Source: Podospora bellae-mahoneyi (lineage: Eukaryota > Ascomycota > Sordariomycetes > Sordariales > Podosporaceae). From it: a stretch of DNA of 64,000 bases. The notes beneath the pieces were generated by a model. It saw nothing but the letters and a program-made list of their open reading frames with translations. It was not told the origin of the DNA and did not search any database. Positions 21,586-31,160 of this stretch are shown piece by piece (position 1 is the first letter of the stretch; each line of letters starts with the position of its first letter). Position numbers and translations under genes: made by a program. Where the stretch lies: assembly GCF_035222275.1 (NCBI RefSeq), contig NW_026946359.1:868001-932000 (forward strand). The letters are read 5' to 3'.

Positions 21586-23894
21586 ATGAAACAGGAAAGC
21601 ACTCCCCAAGACAACCTGCTTGCTAGTCCGAGCCTCCTTCGCAAAATCGACCAGCTCCGCGAGAGGAATATCGGCCAGCATGTCCCTCTGCCCCAGGTAC
21701 GTATGCCCCCTTCAGTTTGTTCGGCATGGCGAAGCTGACATGTCGATAAGCTCGTTGTTGTGGGTGACCAGAGCTCTGGCAAATCATCTCTTCTGGAGAG
21801 TTTGACTGGAATTCCGTTCCCGCGTGATGTTGAACTCTGCACGCGTTACGCCACTCAGATTACCCAACGCCGCGATCATTCAACTCATGTCAACATCACT
21901 ATAATTCCTGGTCCGAATTCATCCGATGAACACAAAAGCCATGTCGAGGCGTACCATGGCAGTGCCCTGTCTGGTGAGGATTTGCGCGCCAAATTTCCGG
22001 CAATTTTGCAAGAGGTAAGCTTACCATACCTCATACGAGCCACTCGGTGTGTTGACAAATTATCCAGGTCAACGCCAGAATGGGCATTCGAATGAGCTCA
22101 TCTGCCAAAGGCGGAACCGTCTTCAGTGAGGACATCCTCAAGATCGAGATTTGCGGTCCCAAGGAAGACTATTTGACCGTCATTGACGTTCCCGGTATCT
22201 TTCGTAACTCAACTGAGGGCGTCACTACCAAACAGGACATCTTGTTGGTTCGGAATATGGTCACCAACTACATTCGAGATAACCGGACCATCATCCTGGC
22301 AGTCTTGCCTTGCAACATCGATATCGCTAATCAGGAGATTCTGACTCTCGCGGAGGAGTACGACAAGAAGGGCGAACGGACCCTCGGTATTCTCACAAAG
22401 CCAGATTTGGTACCCGAGGCCAGCGGCAAAGATACGATTTGCAGCATCGTCGAGAACAAAAGGAAGCAGCTGACTTTGGGCTATTATGTCGTGAGGAGTC
22501 GTGGCGCAGATCAAGACGACTCTGGCTATGAGTCCCGCGAACAAATGTTCAACGAAGACCCCTGGCGTCGCCTTGACAGGGGGAGAGTTGGTGTTCGCGC
22601 ACTCAAGACAAAACTGGGTGAACTGCTGGGCGAGATGGCGAAGCGTGAATTTCCCAAGTTGAGGAAGGATATCGGCGAGATGCTCAGTCGCGCGGAAAAG
22701 GAGAGAGATGGGCTCGGTCCCGCTCGTGGCACTGATACCGAACAGCGGATATTCTTGAGCCACATCGCAGACAAGTTCCAGGAGTTGACAAAGGCGAGCC
22801 TGGAGGCTCGCTATCATCATGACCCGGCATTTGAGGCGTCCTTCCATCTCAAACTCGCCACCCTCATGGCGTTCCTTGCCGAAGATTTCAGTCGCGAGTT
22901 TGAAGAAAAGGCTGCATTCCGATACTTTGAGAACGAAGACTCTGACACCGACGACTATGACGATGGCGACGACGAAGACGTTGATGAGGATTTTCTGCCC
23001 ATGAATCCCAACCAGACATCGCCTGCCGCGAATGCAAAGAGGATTCTGAGGGCCGCAACTCGTGATCTTGACCCGGAGGAGTTTCCCGAGCTCGACGACA
23101 TCATCAGTGACAGGTACGAAGTTGAGGATCCAGAAGATGGTATCATGGACTGGATAACAAATCTTTATGTGCGATCACGCGGCATGGAGCTTGGTCATTA
23201 CACCAACGCAGTGCAGGCAAGTGCATGGAGAGAGCAATCCAGTAAATGGCCCATCATAAGTCGCGCTTTTACCAGCCGCGCGATCATGATCGTCCAGCGC
23301 TTCATCACAGACACGCTCAGCATCGTGTGCCCCGATAGCACGCTTCGGGATACCTTGTGGTCATGCATCCAAGAGGAGGTGCTCGAGCGATACAAGAAAG
23401 CGACTGGTTTTCTCGAGTACCTCCTCTCTGTTGAGCGTGAGCTCAATCCTTACACGCTCAACAAGCACTTCAACAGGACCCGTCAAGAGGCCCACGCGGA
23501 CAGAGCAGCTTCCCACATTCTCGCGACACTGCAGGAGGCAGAACAAGCGGGCGGAGACAATGCCACCGTCACCATCGGCCAAGTTCGCAGCTTGACTAGA
23601 GACAAATCCAACATACAAGATGTGGCCGAGCAGCTCCACGACGGCCTAAGCTCGTACTACGACGTTGCTCGGAAACGGTTTGTCGACAACGTCTGGACTC
23701 AGGTTGTTCAGTCCCACCTGCTTTTTGGCTCCAACACTCCGCTCAGGGTCTTCACCCAGGACTGGGTGATTGGGCTTGGTGCCGAGCAACTTGATGCGAT
23801 TGCTGGGGAGTCGTCGAGTGTCAAGGAGCAGCGGGCTAACTTGGCTCGCAAGATCAAGGACTTGAAGGAAGCGAAGAAGATTTTGTCGTTCTGA
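21586..23894 (+). CDS. Dynamin-like (Mx-type) large GTPase, 733 aa
   Basis: A fungal dynamin-superfamily GTPase, expected to self-assemble on membranes or other targets. Exons 21586-21696, 21751-22014 and 22068-23894, all phase 0; the introns (54 and 53 nt) have donors GTACGT and GTAAGC. The GTPase motifs are intact: P-loop GDQSSGKSS near 42-50, T in G2 (CTRYATQIT), DVPG near 162, and TKPD near 235 (dynamins usually have TKLD). The middle/stalk region follows (MLSRAEKERDGLGPARGT), then an acidic insert near 415-440, and the C-terminal effector helices end KEAKKILSF. There is no PH or Pro-rich domain, so it resembles the Mx/fungal orphan group, not Vps1 or Dnm1. The specific role is unknown. 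A single start ATG follows a CACC context. Confidence 0.88.
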
Positions 23895-24303
23895 AGAGCT
23901 GGCTGTACAGCAGTTTGAGGTGTGTGTTTACGTCAGGACTTTGTTTCGTATTGACTTGAACGGGTAGCTATTAAATATCGTAGTTTTCAATGTGTTTTTA
24001 GGATACATATGTAACAACGAAAACCAAAAAAACCCCCCCAAAAAAATAAATAAATAAATAAAAACAGTGTGTATGCTCTGCTTGATCCAAAATCCAAATT
24101 GTGGTCCTCTATCCCTATCCCAATTTCCCGGTTTTTGTTTCTACAGAAGGTTTCAGGATATATTCAGTGAGAAATTCTGGCGGAAGCTGTTGTGGAATGT
24201 GTGGGTGTGAGGTTGAGCTCAGGGGCTGACGACGGAAAGCGAAGTTTCTTTGCGGCCTCTTGAAGATGCTTCCCAACTGCAGCCTTCAACAAATCAATCA
24301 ATA
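23895..24303. other. 3' flank of dynamin-like gene
   Basis: About 400 bp with A-rich runs and an AAAT tandem tract near 24047-24064, typical of a fungal 3' UTR and terminator area. No gene is seen before the tRNA. Confidence 0.55.
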
Positions 24304-24391
24304 GGTCCGCTGGCGTAATGGCAGCGCGTCTGACTACGATTCTAACAATCAGTTAATCAGGAGGTTCCAGGTTCGACCCCTGGGCGGATCG
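24304..24391 (+). tRNA. tRNA-Arg (anticodon ACG) with 16-nt intron
   Basis: The cloverleaf can be folded by hand. The acceptor stem pairs GGTCCGC (24304-24310) with GCGGATC (24384-24390), discriminator G at 24391. The D stem is GCGT/GCGC, the anticodon stem TCTGA/TCAGG and the T stem CCAGG/CCTGG around TTCGACC. Loop C-T-A-C-G-A-A gives anticodon ACG at 24336-24338. A 16-nt intron (24340-24355) sits one base after the anticodon, the standard place for nuclear tRNA introns. The mature body is 72 nt. The exact intron ends are inferred from the stem. Confidence 0.93.
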
Positions 24392-24392
24392 A

Positions 24393-24398
24393 TTTTTT
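24393..24398 (+). terminator. RNA polymerase III terminator
   Basis: Six T residues two bases after the tRNA 3' end, the usual Pol III stop signal. Confidence 0.85.
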
Positions 24399-25057
24399 GG
24401 GGTTATTTATTTCTTGCTCGGTCTCCACACGATGATGGGTTGGGAATTTACCTCTTTTTGCCAGGAAAACGGGACTACTTCTTTTCACTTCTTCATTTGT
24501 CATCAATTGCTTAGTCGGCTTATTTTTCTGGAAGAGCGGTACTGTTGGTTATTTTGTTTGGTAGGGCGGTATTAAGGCATATCTCCATGTATGGATGGGC
24601 TTGGACATTTTTTGTTGGGGATATGCAAGAGGTGTGGGTGAGTTTATCGCCGATGGCGGCTGAATAGCATGTTCATTAGAGAGACCCCTTTTCGGCGATA
24701 GGGCGAAACATAATTGGTTTGTGTTTTATCTTTGTGCCAATGCATGTTGGGCAGTCAATCTGAGGCCATCGTGAAATTTGCTGATGGGGGATGTCAAATC
24801 GCCTAAGTCCTTTCTTTCTCCTTTGGGGATGTGTTACTTCCGAGATGTAATATGATGGTGTTTGTATGATGTTTTTTGGTGGTATATAAACAGTCGTCAT
24901 CGGCCACCATGAGAAGAAGACTCTCTGGCTTGAACAAACAACATTAACAGTTTCAACAACAAAAACATTTCATCCTTCTCCTACAGTCTTCAAAACCATA
25001 CCTACCTGACTTCACCTCATTGTTTCTTGCATAGGATAACTTACCAGCTCACACACC
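24399..25057. other. Upstream region of the dehydrogenase gene
   Basis: About 660 bp without a convincing ORF. It holds a TATA-like element near 24883 and a CA/CT-rich leader just before the ATG at 25058. Confidence 0.5.
24883..24890 (+). promoter_or_regulatory. Probable TATA box of the dehydrogenase gene
   Basis: TATATAAA lies 168 bp before the start codon at 25058, with a C/A-rich leader after it. A good match to a TATA element; use is inferred. Confidence 0.55.
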
Positions 25058-25982
25058 ATGTCAACCACCGAAAACCCCGTCTGGCTCATCACCGGCGCCT
25101 CCTCCGGCTTCGGCTTCGCCCTCGCAAAAGAAGCCCTCTCCCGCTCACACACCGTCATCGCAACCTCCCGCTCGACCTCCTCCGAGGGAATGATTTCTCT
25201 CTCCTCTTGGGGAGCCATCACCCTGCCGTTCGACGTGACAGCCTCGGAGGAGGTTCTCTCGGGTGTCATCGCGGAGGCGGCGAGTTTGGTCCCAGGAGGG
25301 AGAATCACTCATGTAGTCAACTGCGCTGGTTACATACTTGAAGGAGCCGTTGAGGAGACCACGCAAGAGGAAGTGAGAAAGGTTTTCGAGACGAACGTGC
25401 TGGGGAGTGTGAACATTGCCAGGGCTGTGGTGGGGAAGCTGAGGGAGACGGGGGGGGTGTTGGTGCAGATGGGGAGTTTGGGGAGTTGGATGGGGGGTGG
25501 GGGGTTTGCGCTTTGTGAGTTCTTCACTGTTGACATGAGGGAAAGGGGAAAGGGGCTAATGATATACAGATTGCAGCACTAAATGGGCGGTTTCGGGGTT
25601 GACGGAGGGGTTGGCGGATGAGCTGAAGCCGTTTGGGATTCGGGTTTGCTGTGTCGAGCCTGGGTATACGAGGACTTCGTTTTTGGCGGAGGGAGGAGGG
25701 CATAGGGTTAAGGCGAAGAATGTGATGGAGAGGTATGATGGGTTGGGGTTTAGGGAGGGGTTGAATGCGTATGATGGGCAGCAGCCGGGGGATGTGGACA
25801 GATGTGCGGTTGCTATGGTTGATGTGTTGACTAGCACGGGGATGGCTGACGGCAAAGAGATTCCGGTGAGGCTGGTGTTGGGGTCGGATTGCTTGAAGGT
25901 TGTGAGAGACAAGTGTGAGAGTACGCTGAAGCTGGTGGACGAGTGGGAGGCTGTTACCAAGTTTGCGGATGGGCAGAAGTGA
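25058..25982 (+). CDS. Short-chain dehydrogenase/reductase, 289 aa
   Basis: NAD(P)-dependent oxidoreductase of the classical SDR family. Exons 25058-25514 and 25570-25982 join in phase 1 across a 55-nt intron (donor GTGAGT, acceptor ACAG). The nucleotide-binding motif TGASSGFG lies near residues 12-19, the NCAG motif near 90, and the catalytic set Ser (MGSLGS), Tyr and Lys (YCSTK) is complete only after splicing, which supports the join. The pattern after the active site (VEPGYTRTSF) is typical. The substrate is unknown. It is most like fungal SDRs annotated as oxidoreductases acting on steroid-, retinol- or polyketide-like substrates. Nearby genes do not suggest a biosynthetic cluster. Confidence 0.9.
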
Positions 25983-26731
25983 TAGACGACCACGTCAGCT
26001 TTTGGGTTATGTGTCCGATGTTGAGTGTTTGATAGACGATATAGATTCCTGTTTGACCTTCGGTGTGGAGCCTTGTGTTGTCTTGGATGTTGGTGAAATG
26101 GTGATAATTGGGTGTAGGTTGTCAATGGAGGCCTCGCTGGGCTGCAGAATGGCCGTTGCAGCGGGGAAAACTCCGTGCCGTTCTGCCGTCATCGGGTCCT
26201 AATGCAGGCCAGGATGCCGCTAACTTACGGCGCCTTGCGGGTCTCGAACACTCTAGCGCCCATCTGTTCCGGCATATAAACGACGACGATAGCTTCGTGA
26301 CGGTAACAGCCGTCAACAGAGACGACACTTCTGCACACGCGAGACAGTTTATGCCTCGCTAGAAGCGATATGGACCTCACAAGGCTTTTTGTGGCCGGGA
26401 ATAACAGGTGACAAGCCACAGCTGTGTCCAAATTCCGCCGGGATTTTCTCTGCAGTGCTCTCAGCTCATCCTCAGCTCCTCCCACTTCCCGCTGCCAACC
26501 GTTTGGTGCTGCAAGCTGCGCCTTGGCAGGATTTATATGAGTGCCGAGCTCCCGATATGTCCAGTTGTGATCATCAGCAGGCAGTGAGAAGGCAGACTAT
26601 GATAAATAAGCGGATCCTTCGTCAGCATGACAGCTCTGTTAACGACAGCTTCAGCTTTGCCTGTGACAACTTGAGCTCTCGCAAGCAACAGTCCCCTTGA
26701 GGCTGCAAGACAGACGTGTTGGCGCTGAAAA
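25983..26731. other. Intergenic, dehydrogenase 3' flank and IQ-protein promoter
   Basis: About 750 bp between two plus-strand genes. Short open frames in both strands have no recognisable content. Confidence 0.5.
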
Positions 26732-28585
26732 ATGGATGTAGACAAAGCAGGAGCCGCGACGTCATCGTCAACATCTGTAGCCAGTGCCCCAGCAGATATG
26801 CCCTCCAGGTCCAGACCTCCTTCGTTGGCACAATCTCACCGGCCTCGACTCTCCAAAACAGACTCTATCGCTTCTGTCTTGTCAGCGCACAGAAATTACC
26901 TGGATTCCCTTCCAGTCCCCACCAAGGAAGAGTTCGACCAAATAAACAAGATCCAAACCAAGCGTGAGGTCGAGCACAAGAAGCAATTCCAGCGGAACCG
27001 ACGACAGCAAAGCATCGAGCTCGTCAACAGTCGCAGAAACAGCCTCATCAGTGAAAATGGAAGCGTCACCAAGGCAGCCACCGTCATACAACGTACCTAT
27101 CGTGGCTACCGAGCTCGCCGGACGCTGGCAGGTCTGGGAATAGACGCCTCAACCCGCTGGATCCACGCCGTAAGAGAAGCCCAATGGCGAGCCCTCACCC
27201 GCCCCCGACCCCGAAGCGAATACCTCGACAGTGACAGCCTCTACTCCCCCAGCTTTCTCTCTCCATCATTATCATCACCAGGGGACACCAACAGCGACGC
27301 AGGCAGCAGTATCATGCTCAGCGGAACTCGCTCTCCCACCGCCCGCCTCAACTGGAAAAAGGCCTCCACCATAGCCCGACGAGCAGGCGGGGATGCTGAC
27401 GAAAGCTCTTCCACTTCATCATCATCCTCCTCCTCCTCCTCTTCCAGTAGTTCCTCCTCCGATTCAGAAGAAAAACTCTCCAAATCCCAGAAGCAACACC
27501 TCAAGCAACGCCGCGCCGAGTCCAAAGCCCGCCGCAAGGCAGCCTCCCGCACCATGGGGCTGCAATACTTTCTCGAAATGATCGACCACAAGCACCGCTA
27601 CGGCTCCAACCTCAAAGTCTATCACGAAGAATGGCAAAGAGCCGACACCCAAGACAATTTCTTCTACTGGCTTGACCACGGCTCGGGTCGGAACCTGTCA
27701 CTGGAAGCCTGCCCTCGGGAGGTTCTGGAACGGGAACAAGTCCGGTATTTATCCAGAGAGGAAAGACAGGCGTATCTAGTAGCTATCGACGAGAGCGGAA
27801 GGCTATGTTGGGCCAAGAACGGGGCGCCGATCGACACCACCGAAAAGTGGAAAGATAGCATCAACGGGATCGTACCCAGCGACGACCCCACGCCCGCTTA
27901 TTCACCACCCTCGTTGGAGTCAACCACCAACTTCTTCGGTGACTCCTCCACCGAATCTTCCCAGTCATCATCCGAATCCCCTCCTTCACCACATCCACCA
28001 CCCTCCAAGAAATCATCATCCTCCGCCCGGCGTCTCTTCAAAATGTCCCCCACAACCATGCTCAACAAACTCCTCCGCCACTCCGTCACCCCCAACACAT
28101 GGATCTTCGTCGCCGACACCTCCTTCCGTCTCTACGTCGGGATCAAGAACTCGGGTGCGTTTCAGCACTCGAGTTTTCTTCAAGGAAGCCGCATCTCCGC
28201 TGCGGGGCTGATCAAGATCAAGAACGGGAAGTTGCACAGCCTGAGCCCGCTGAGCGGACACTACCGGCCGCCGGCGAGCAATTTTAGGGCGTTTGTACAG
28301 ACGCTCAAGGGGGAGGGGGTGGATATGAGTCGGGTTAGTATCAGCAAGAGTTATGCTGTGCTTGTTGGGTTGGAGGGGTATATGAAGGTTAAGAAGAGGG
28401 GGAGGGAGATTAAGGGGTTGGTGGGGAGGGGAAAGGAGAAGAAAGCGGATGTGGTAGGGCGGGTTGGGGAGGGGGGTGAGGGAGAGCAGGAGGAGAGGGA
28501 GGGTGAGGGGGGGGTGGAGGTTGTGCCCGGGGATGGAGGTGGGCTGGCGGGAGGGAAGGGGTCTATCATTGATGAGAGAAGTTAG
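26732..28585 (+). CDS. IQ calmodulin-binding motif protein, 617 aa
   Basis: Single-exon gene starting at ATG 26732. After a Ser-rich head comes a helical segment (KEEFDQINKIQTKREVEHKK), then one IQ motif near 113-125 (AATVIQRTYRGYRARR) that should bind calmodulin or a myosin-light-chain-like protein. A Ser run near 230-245 is followed by a conserved core near 270-390 (GLQYFLEMIDHKHRYGSNLK, WQRADTQDNFFYWLDHG, VRYLSREERQAYLVAIDESG), a Ser/Pro linker and a second conserved block near 455-560 (SFLQGSRISAAGLIKIKNGK, LSGHYRPPASNFRAFV). The tail is highly charged, Glu/Gly/Arg-rich. The architecture matches conserved but poorly studied ascomycete IQ proteins. A role in calcium/calmodulin signalling is inferred. 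Confidence 0.85.
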   Translation: MDVDKAGAATSSSTSVASAPADMPSRSRPPSLAQSHRPRLSKTDSIASVLSAHRNYLDSLPVPTKEEFDQINKIQTKREVEHKKQFQRNRRQQSIELVNSRRNSLISENGSVTKAATVIQRTYRGYRARRTLAGLGIDASTRWIHAVREAQWRALTRPRPRSEYLDSDSLYSPSFLSPSLSSPGDTNSDAGSSIMLSGTRSPTARLNWKKASTIARRAGGDADESSSTSSSSSSSSSSSSSSSDSEEKLSKSQKQHLKQRRAESKARRKAASRTMGLQYFLEMIDHKHRYGSNLKVYHEEWQRADTQDNFFYWLDHGSGRNLSLEACPREVLEREQVRYLSREERQAYLVAIDESGRLCWAKNGAPIDTTEKWKDSINGIVPSDDPTPAYSPPSLESTTNFFGDSSTESSQSSSESPPSPHPPPSKKSSSSARRLFKMSPTTMLNKLLRHSVTPNTWIFVADTSFRLYVGIKNSGAFQHSSFLQGSRISAAGLIKIKNGKLHSLSPLSGHYRPPASNFRAFVQTLKGEGVDMSRVSISKSYAVLVGLEGYMKVKKRGREIKGLVGRGKEKKADVVGRVGEGGEGEQEEREGEGGVEVVPGDGGGLAGGKGSIIDERS

Positions 28586-29273
28586 AAAACTAGACATCTG
28601 TAGGATAAAATGATGATGATGATGATGTTAATTGAAGTATATATATATATATTTATTTGTGACAATGCTGGGGCGCTCCTGTTAAAATAGTAGGCTTAAT
28701 GGCATCGGACGAGCGATATAAGATCATCATGGTGCGATGGTAATCGTGGGAGAAATTATGCGGAATGAGTATGAGATAAATAATATAAGTAAACTCAAAG
28801 AAAGACGAAGCATTGTAAAGAAGTGAAACTAAGCCAGGCATGAAATGATCCGGAAATCAACACCCAGCATAGAAGCACAAGATGAGTAACAAGTGCGAAT
28901 CAACAATGCGACAGGCAGACAACACATGAGGTGGGTAGTATCAAGTGGATACACAGTAATATAAATCAGAATAATATGATTGAGCACATATACAAACAGT
29001 AAAGCGAGTAAACAAAAGACTCGCAATGACTGTAGAAAACAGACCATCAAAATTACCCAAAACATGCTCACGGGAAATAGCCAGACCTCTACCTCTATCT
29101 GTGCCCCTTGCGCTTCTGAATATCAAACCCCTCGACAAAATGAAACTATCCGGCTTCAGCAAAACAATAGCCAGCAGATTGTACGAGATGTTCACTTTCC
29201 GGCAAATTCCCAACATTAATATCCCTTGCTCTCAGTCACCAGAACCAATAGCGAGTGACCACATCACATCACA
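28586..29273. other. Convergent 3' flanks
   Basis: About 690 bp between the stops of two convergent genes. It is AT-rich with short ATG and TA repeats near 28608-28652. No gene is seen. Confidence 0.5.
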
Positions 29274-31160
29274 TCACTTACACCTCTTCAACAACTCCGC
29301 CAAAACCTCCCTATCAACCTCCTTCACCCCAACCTCCCTCTCATACTCCTCCAACCTCTGCACAACCTCCCTCAACCTCAGCCTCCCATACCAGTTCCCC
29401 TTCCACTCCCCCCTCCCCTTCAACTCCTCCCGCATGGTCAAAAACCTTTCCGCCACCTCCACTTCCACCCTCCACCAATCCCTCGCCGCATCAAGCACCT
29501 CGAGCGGTGTGCAATTCACATCCACCAGACCATCCTTCCGACGAAGCACCATCTTGCTTCCCACCCGAGTGACAAGCTTCGACAAAGTCTCCCTCCTGCC
29601 CTTGGTGCACCCATCAATGAGATCCCTAATCGGAAGGGGAGTGTGCCGATATTCAGGAAACTCATAGTCGGGCTCTCGCTTGTAAGACTGCCAAACGGCA
29701 GCGTGCTGTGGTGCACACTGCCCCTCAAAAATACACCACAAGACGCGCCCGAGCATGTACGCCTCAGCCGCCTCCTGTTCCGCCTCATCAAGCGCCAGCC
29801 AGGGGATATTATAGCTCTTATACCCATGGGGAAGCGGTGTGTACATTTCATCCTGCTCCAAAACCTGCCAGCCGGGGAGGATCCGGCTGAGAAGCTCGGC
29901 CCACCGGTTGGGCCTCTCCTCACCAGGAATAAACTGGTTGTACAGAAGCCTGCTGTCGTCCCCATGCTCTTGCTCTAACCCTTCCTCCTCCGCTCCCTCG
30001 TCCACAGCCAACGTATGCACATAAGCAATCGCGTTCACCTCAGGCGCAGCAAACTCGCACCACACACCCCGCTGCTCAAAGTCCACCATGACCAAGTCCC
30101 CCCCGGCCGTGAGAACAACATTATCAAGCCGGAGGTCGGGATAGTAAATCCCGCCACGTTCGCGGACGTGCAAGACGGCAGAGGCAAGCTGCCTAGCCCA
30201 CATTATTTGCATCTCCGGCTTGAGAAGCCCATGGATGTGAAGCAGAGGAATCGTGTCCCGGAGGCTGCCGGCCGCGTAAAACGGAATGATGAAACCCACC
30301 ACGGCCGTCTTTCCCCCAAAGCGGCAGTACTTGGTGACTAGGTACTTTGGCTTCGAAACAACATGCGGATGAGGCTCCATGAGCAAAAGGTTGCGCAGCT
30401 CGCAAACCAGATACTTTGTGTTGCTGGTGAGGGCCTTGAAGATCCACAGCTTCTGGCCATCTTCTGGGTCATCATGATGAATGCGCACCAGGCAGACACT
30501 GTCGTGCAGCTGCTGGACAATGCTCAGGTTCGAAATGTCGATGGTTTCCGGAATGACCTCCTTGGGCAGTCCCAAAGTCTCAACCAGCGCCTTTGGCCTG
30601 ATGAGCTGCTTCTCCACGTGCCAGGTTGTGGCGACGGTGATCTTGACGCTCTCAAGACTGAAGCCAAGTTCGAGAATGATGCGTGTACCAAAAGGCTGGT
30701 CCTTGTACAAGGCAGCAATGTGTTCTGCTGTCCCTTCACCCTCCAATGACCACTTCTGCAAAGCTCTGAGAATGTGCCTGGTGACCCCGAGACGGTTCAG
30801 TCTCGTCGAGTCTTTGGTGTGGAAGGCGGCATCCAGGTCTAGGACGTCCCGAAGGACAGGGTTCCGTGTGGTTTCCATGGGGAGGAACACATCGAGGCGC
30901 ATGGGTGGGACCTCGCCCACGTGCAAGGGTAGGGCATAGTACTGCGTGCCTATGGCGGTACAGCCGTCGATCCTCCAGAGTGGGTTGGGAAGGGGGTCAA
31001 GGCTGTCAACCCGGTTCTTGGGGTTCAGCTGGGATTCGAGCCAAGAGGCTTGTCCAGTGTCATTGCCGGTGGGCAAAGCAAGCTCGAGTGCTGACCGGTT
31101 CTGGGCAAAGGCGGCGGTCGGGTGGATGGCATCGTGGATTGTGGTGGAGTTGAGCTCCAT
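29274..31160 (-). CDS. Protein-kinase-like protein with DFE motif, 628 aa
   Basis: Single-exon frame. The preferred start is 31160 (MELNSTTIHDAIHPT); the frame stays open to another ATG at 31280, but the extra 40 codons look like translated leader. The N-terminal half is a conserved fungal region without a known fold. The C-terminal half has a degenerate kinase fold: possible VAIK lysine (LWIFKALTS), hydrophobic hinge (GFIIPFYAAGSL), catalytic-loop equivalent YPDLRLDNVVL (Asp and Asn kept, HR missing), MVDFEQRG in place of DFG, and AAPEV for the APE motif. It may be a weak kinase or pseudokinase. Such proteins are common and unstudied in Sordariomycetes. The partner or substrate is unknown. 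Confidence 0.75.
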   Translation of the reverse strand: MELNSTTIHDAIHPTAAFAQNRSALELALPTGNDTGQASWLESQLNPKNRVDSLDPLPNPLWRIDGCTAIGTQYYALPLHVGEVPPMRLDVFLPMETTRNPVLRDVLDLDAAFHTKDSTRLNRLGVTRHILRALQKWSLEGEGTAEHIAALYKDQPFGTRIILELGFSLESVKITVATTWHVEKQLIRPKALVETLGLPKEVIPETIDISNLSIVQQLHDSVCLVRIHHDDPEDGQKLWIFKALTSNTKYLVCELRNLLLMEPHPHVVSKPKYLVTKYCRFGGKTAVVGFIIPFYAAGSLRDTIPLLHIHGLLKPEMQIMWARQLASAVLHVRERGGIYYPDLRLDNVVLTAGGDLVMVDFEQRGVWCEFAAPEVNAIAYVHTLAVDEGAEEEGLEQEHGDDSRLLYNQFIPGEERPNRWAELLSRILPGWQVLEQDEMYTPLPHGYKSYNIPWLALDEAEQEAAEAYMLGRVLWCIFEGQCAPQHAAVWQSYKREPDYEFPEYRHTPLPIRDLIDGCTKGRRETLSKLVTRVGSKMVLRRKDGLVDVNCTPLEVLDAARDWWRVEVEVAERFLTMREELKGRGEWKGNWYGRLRLREVVQRLEEYEREVGVKEVDREVLAELLKRCK

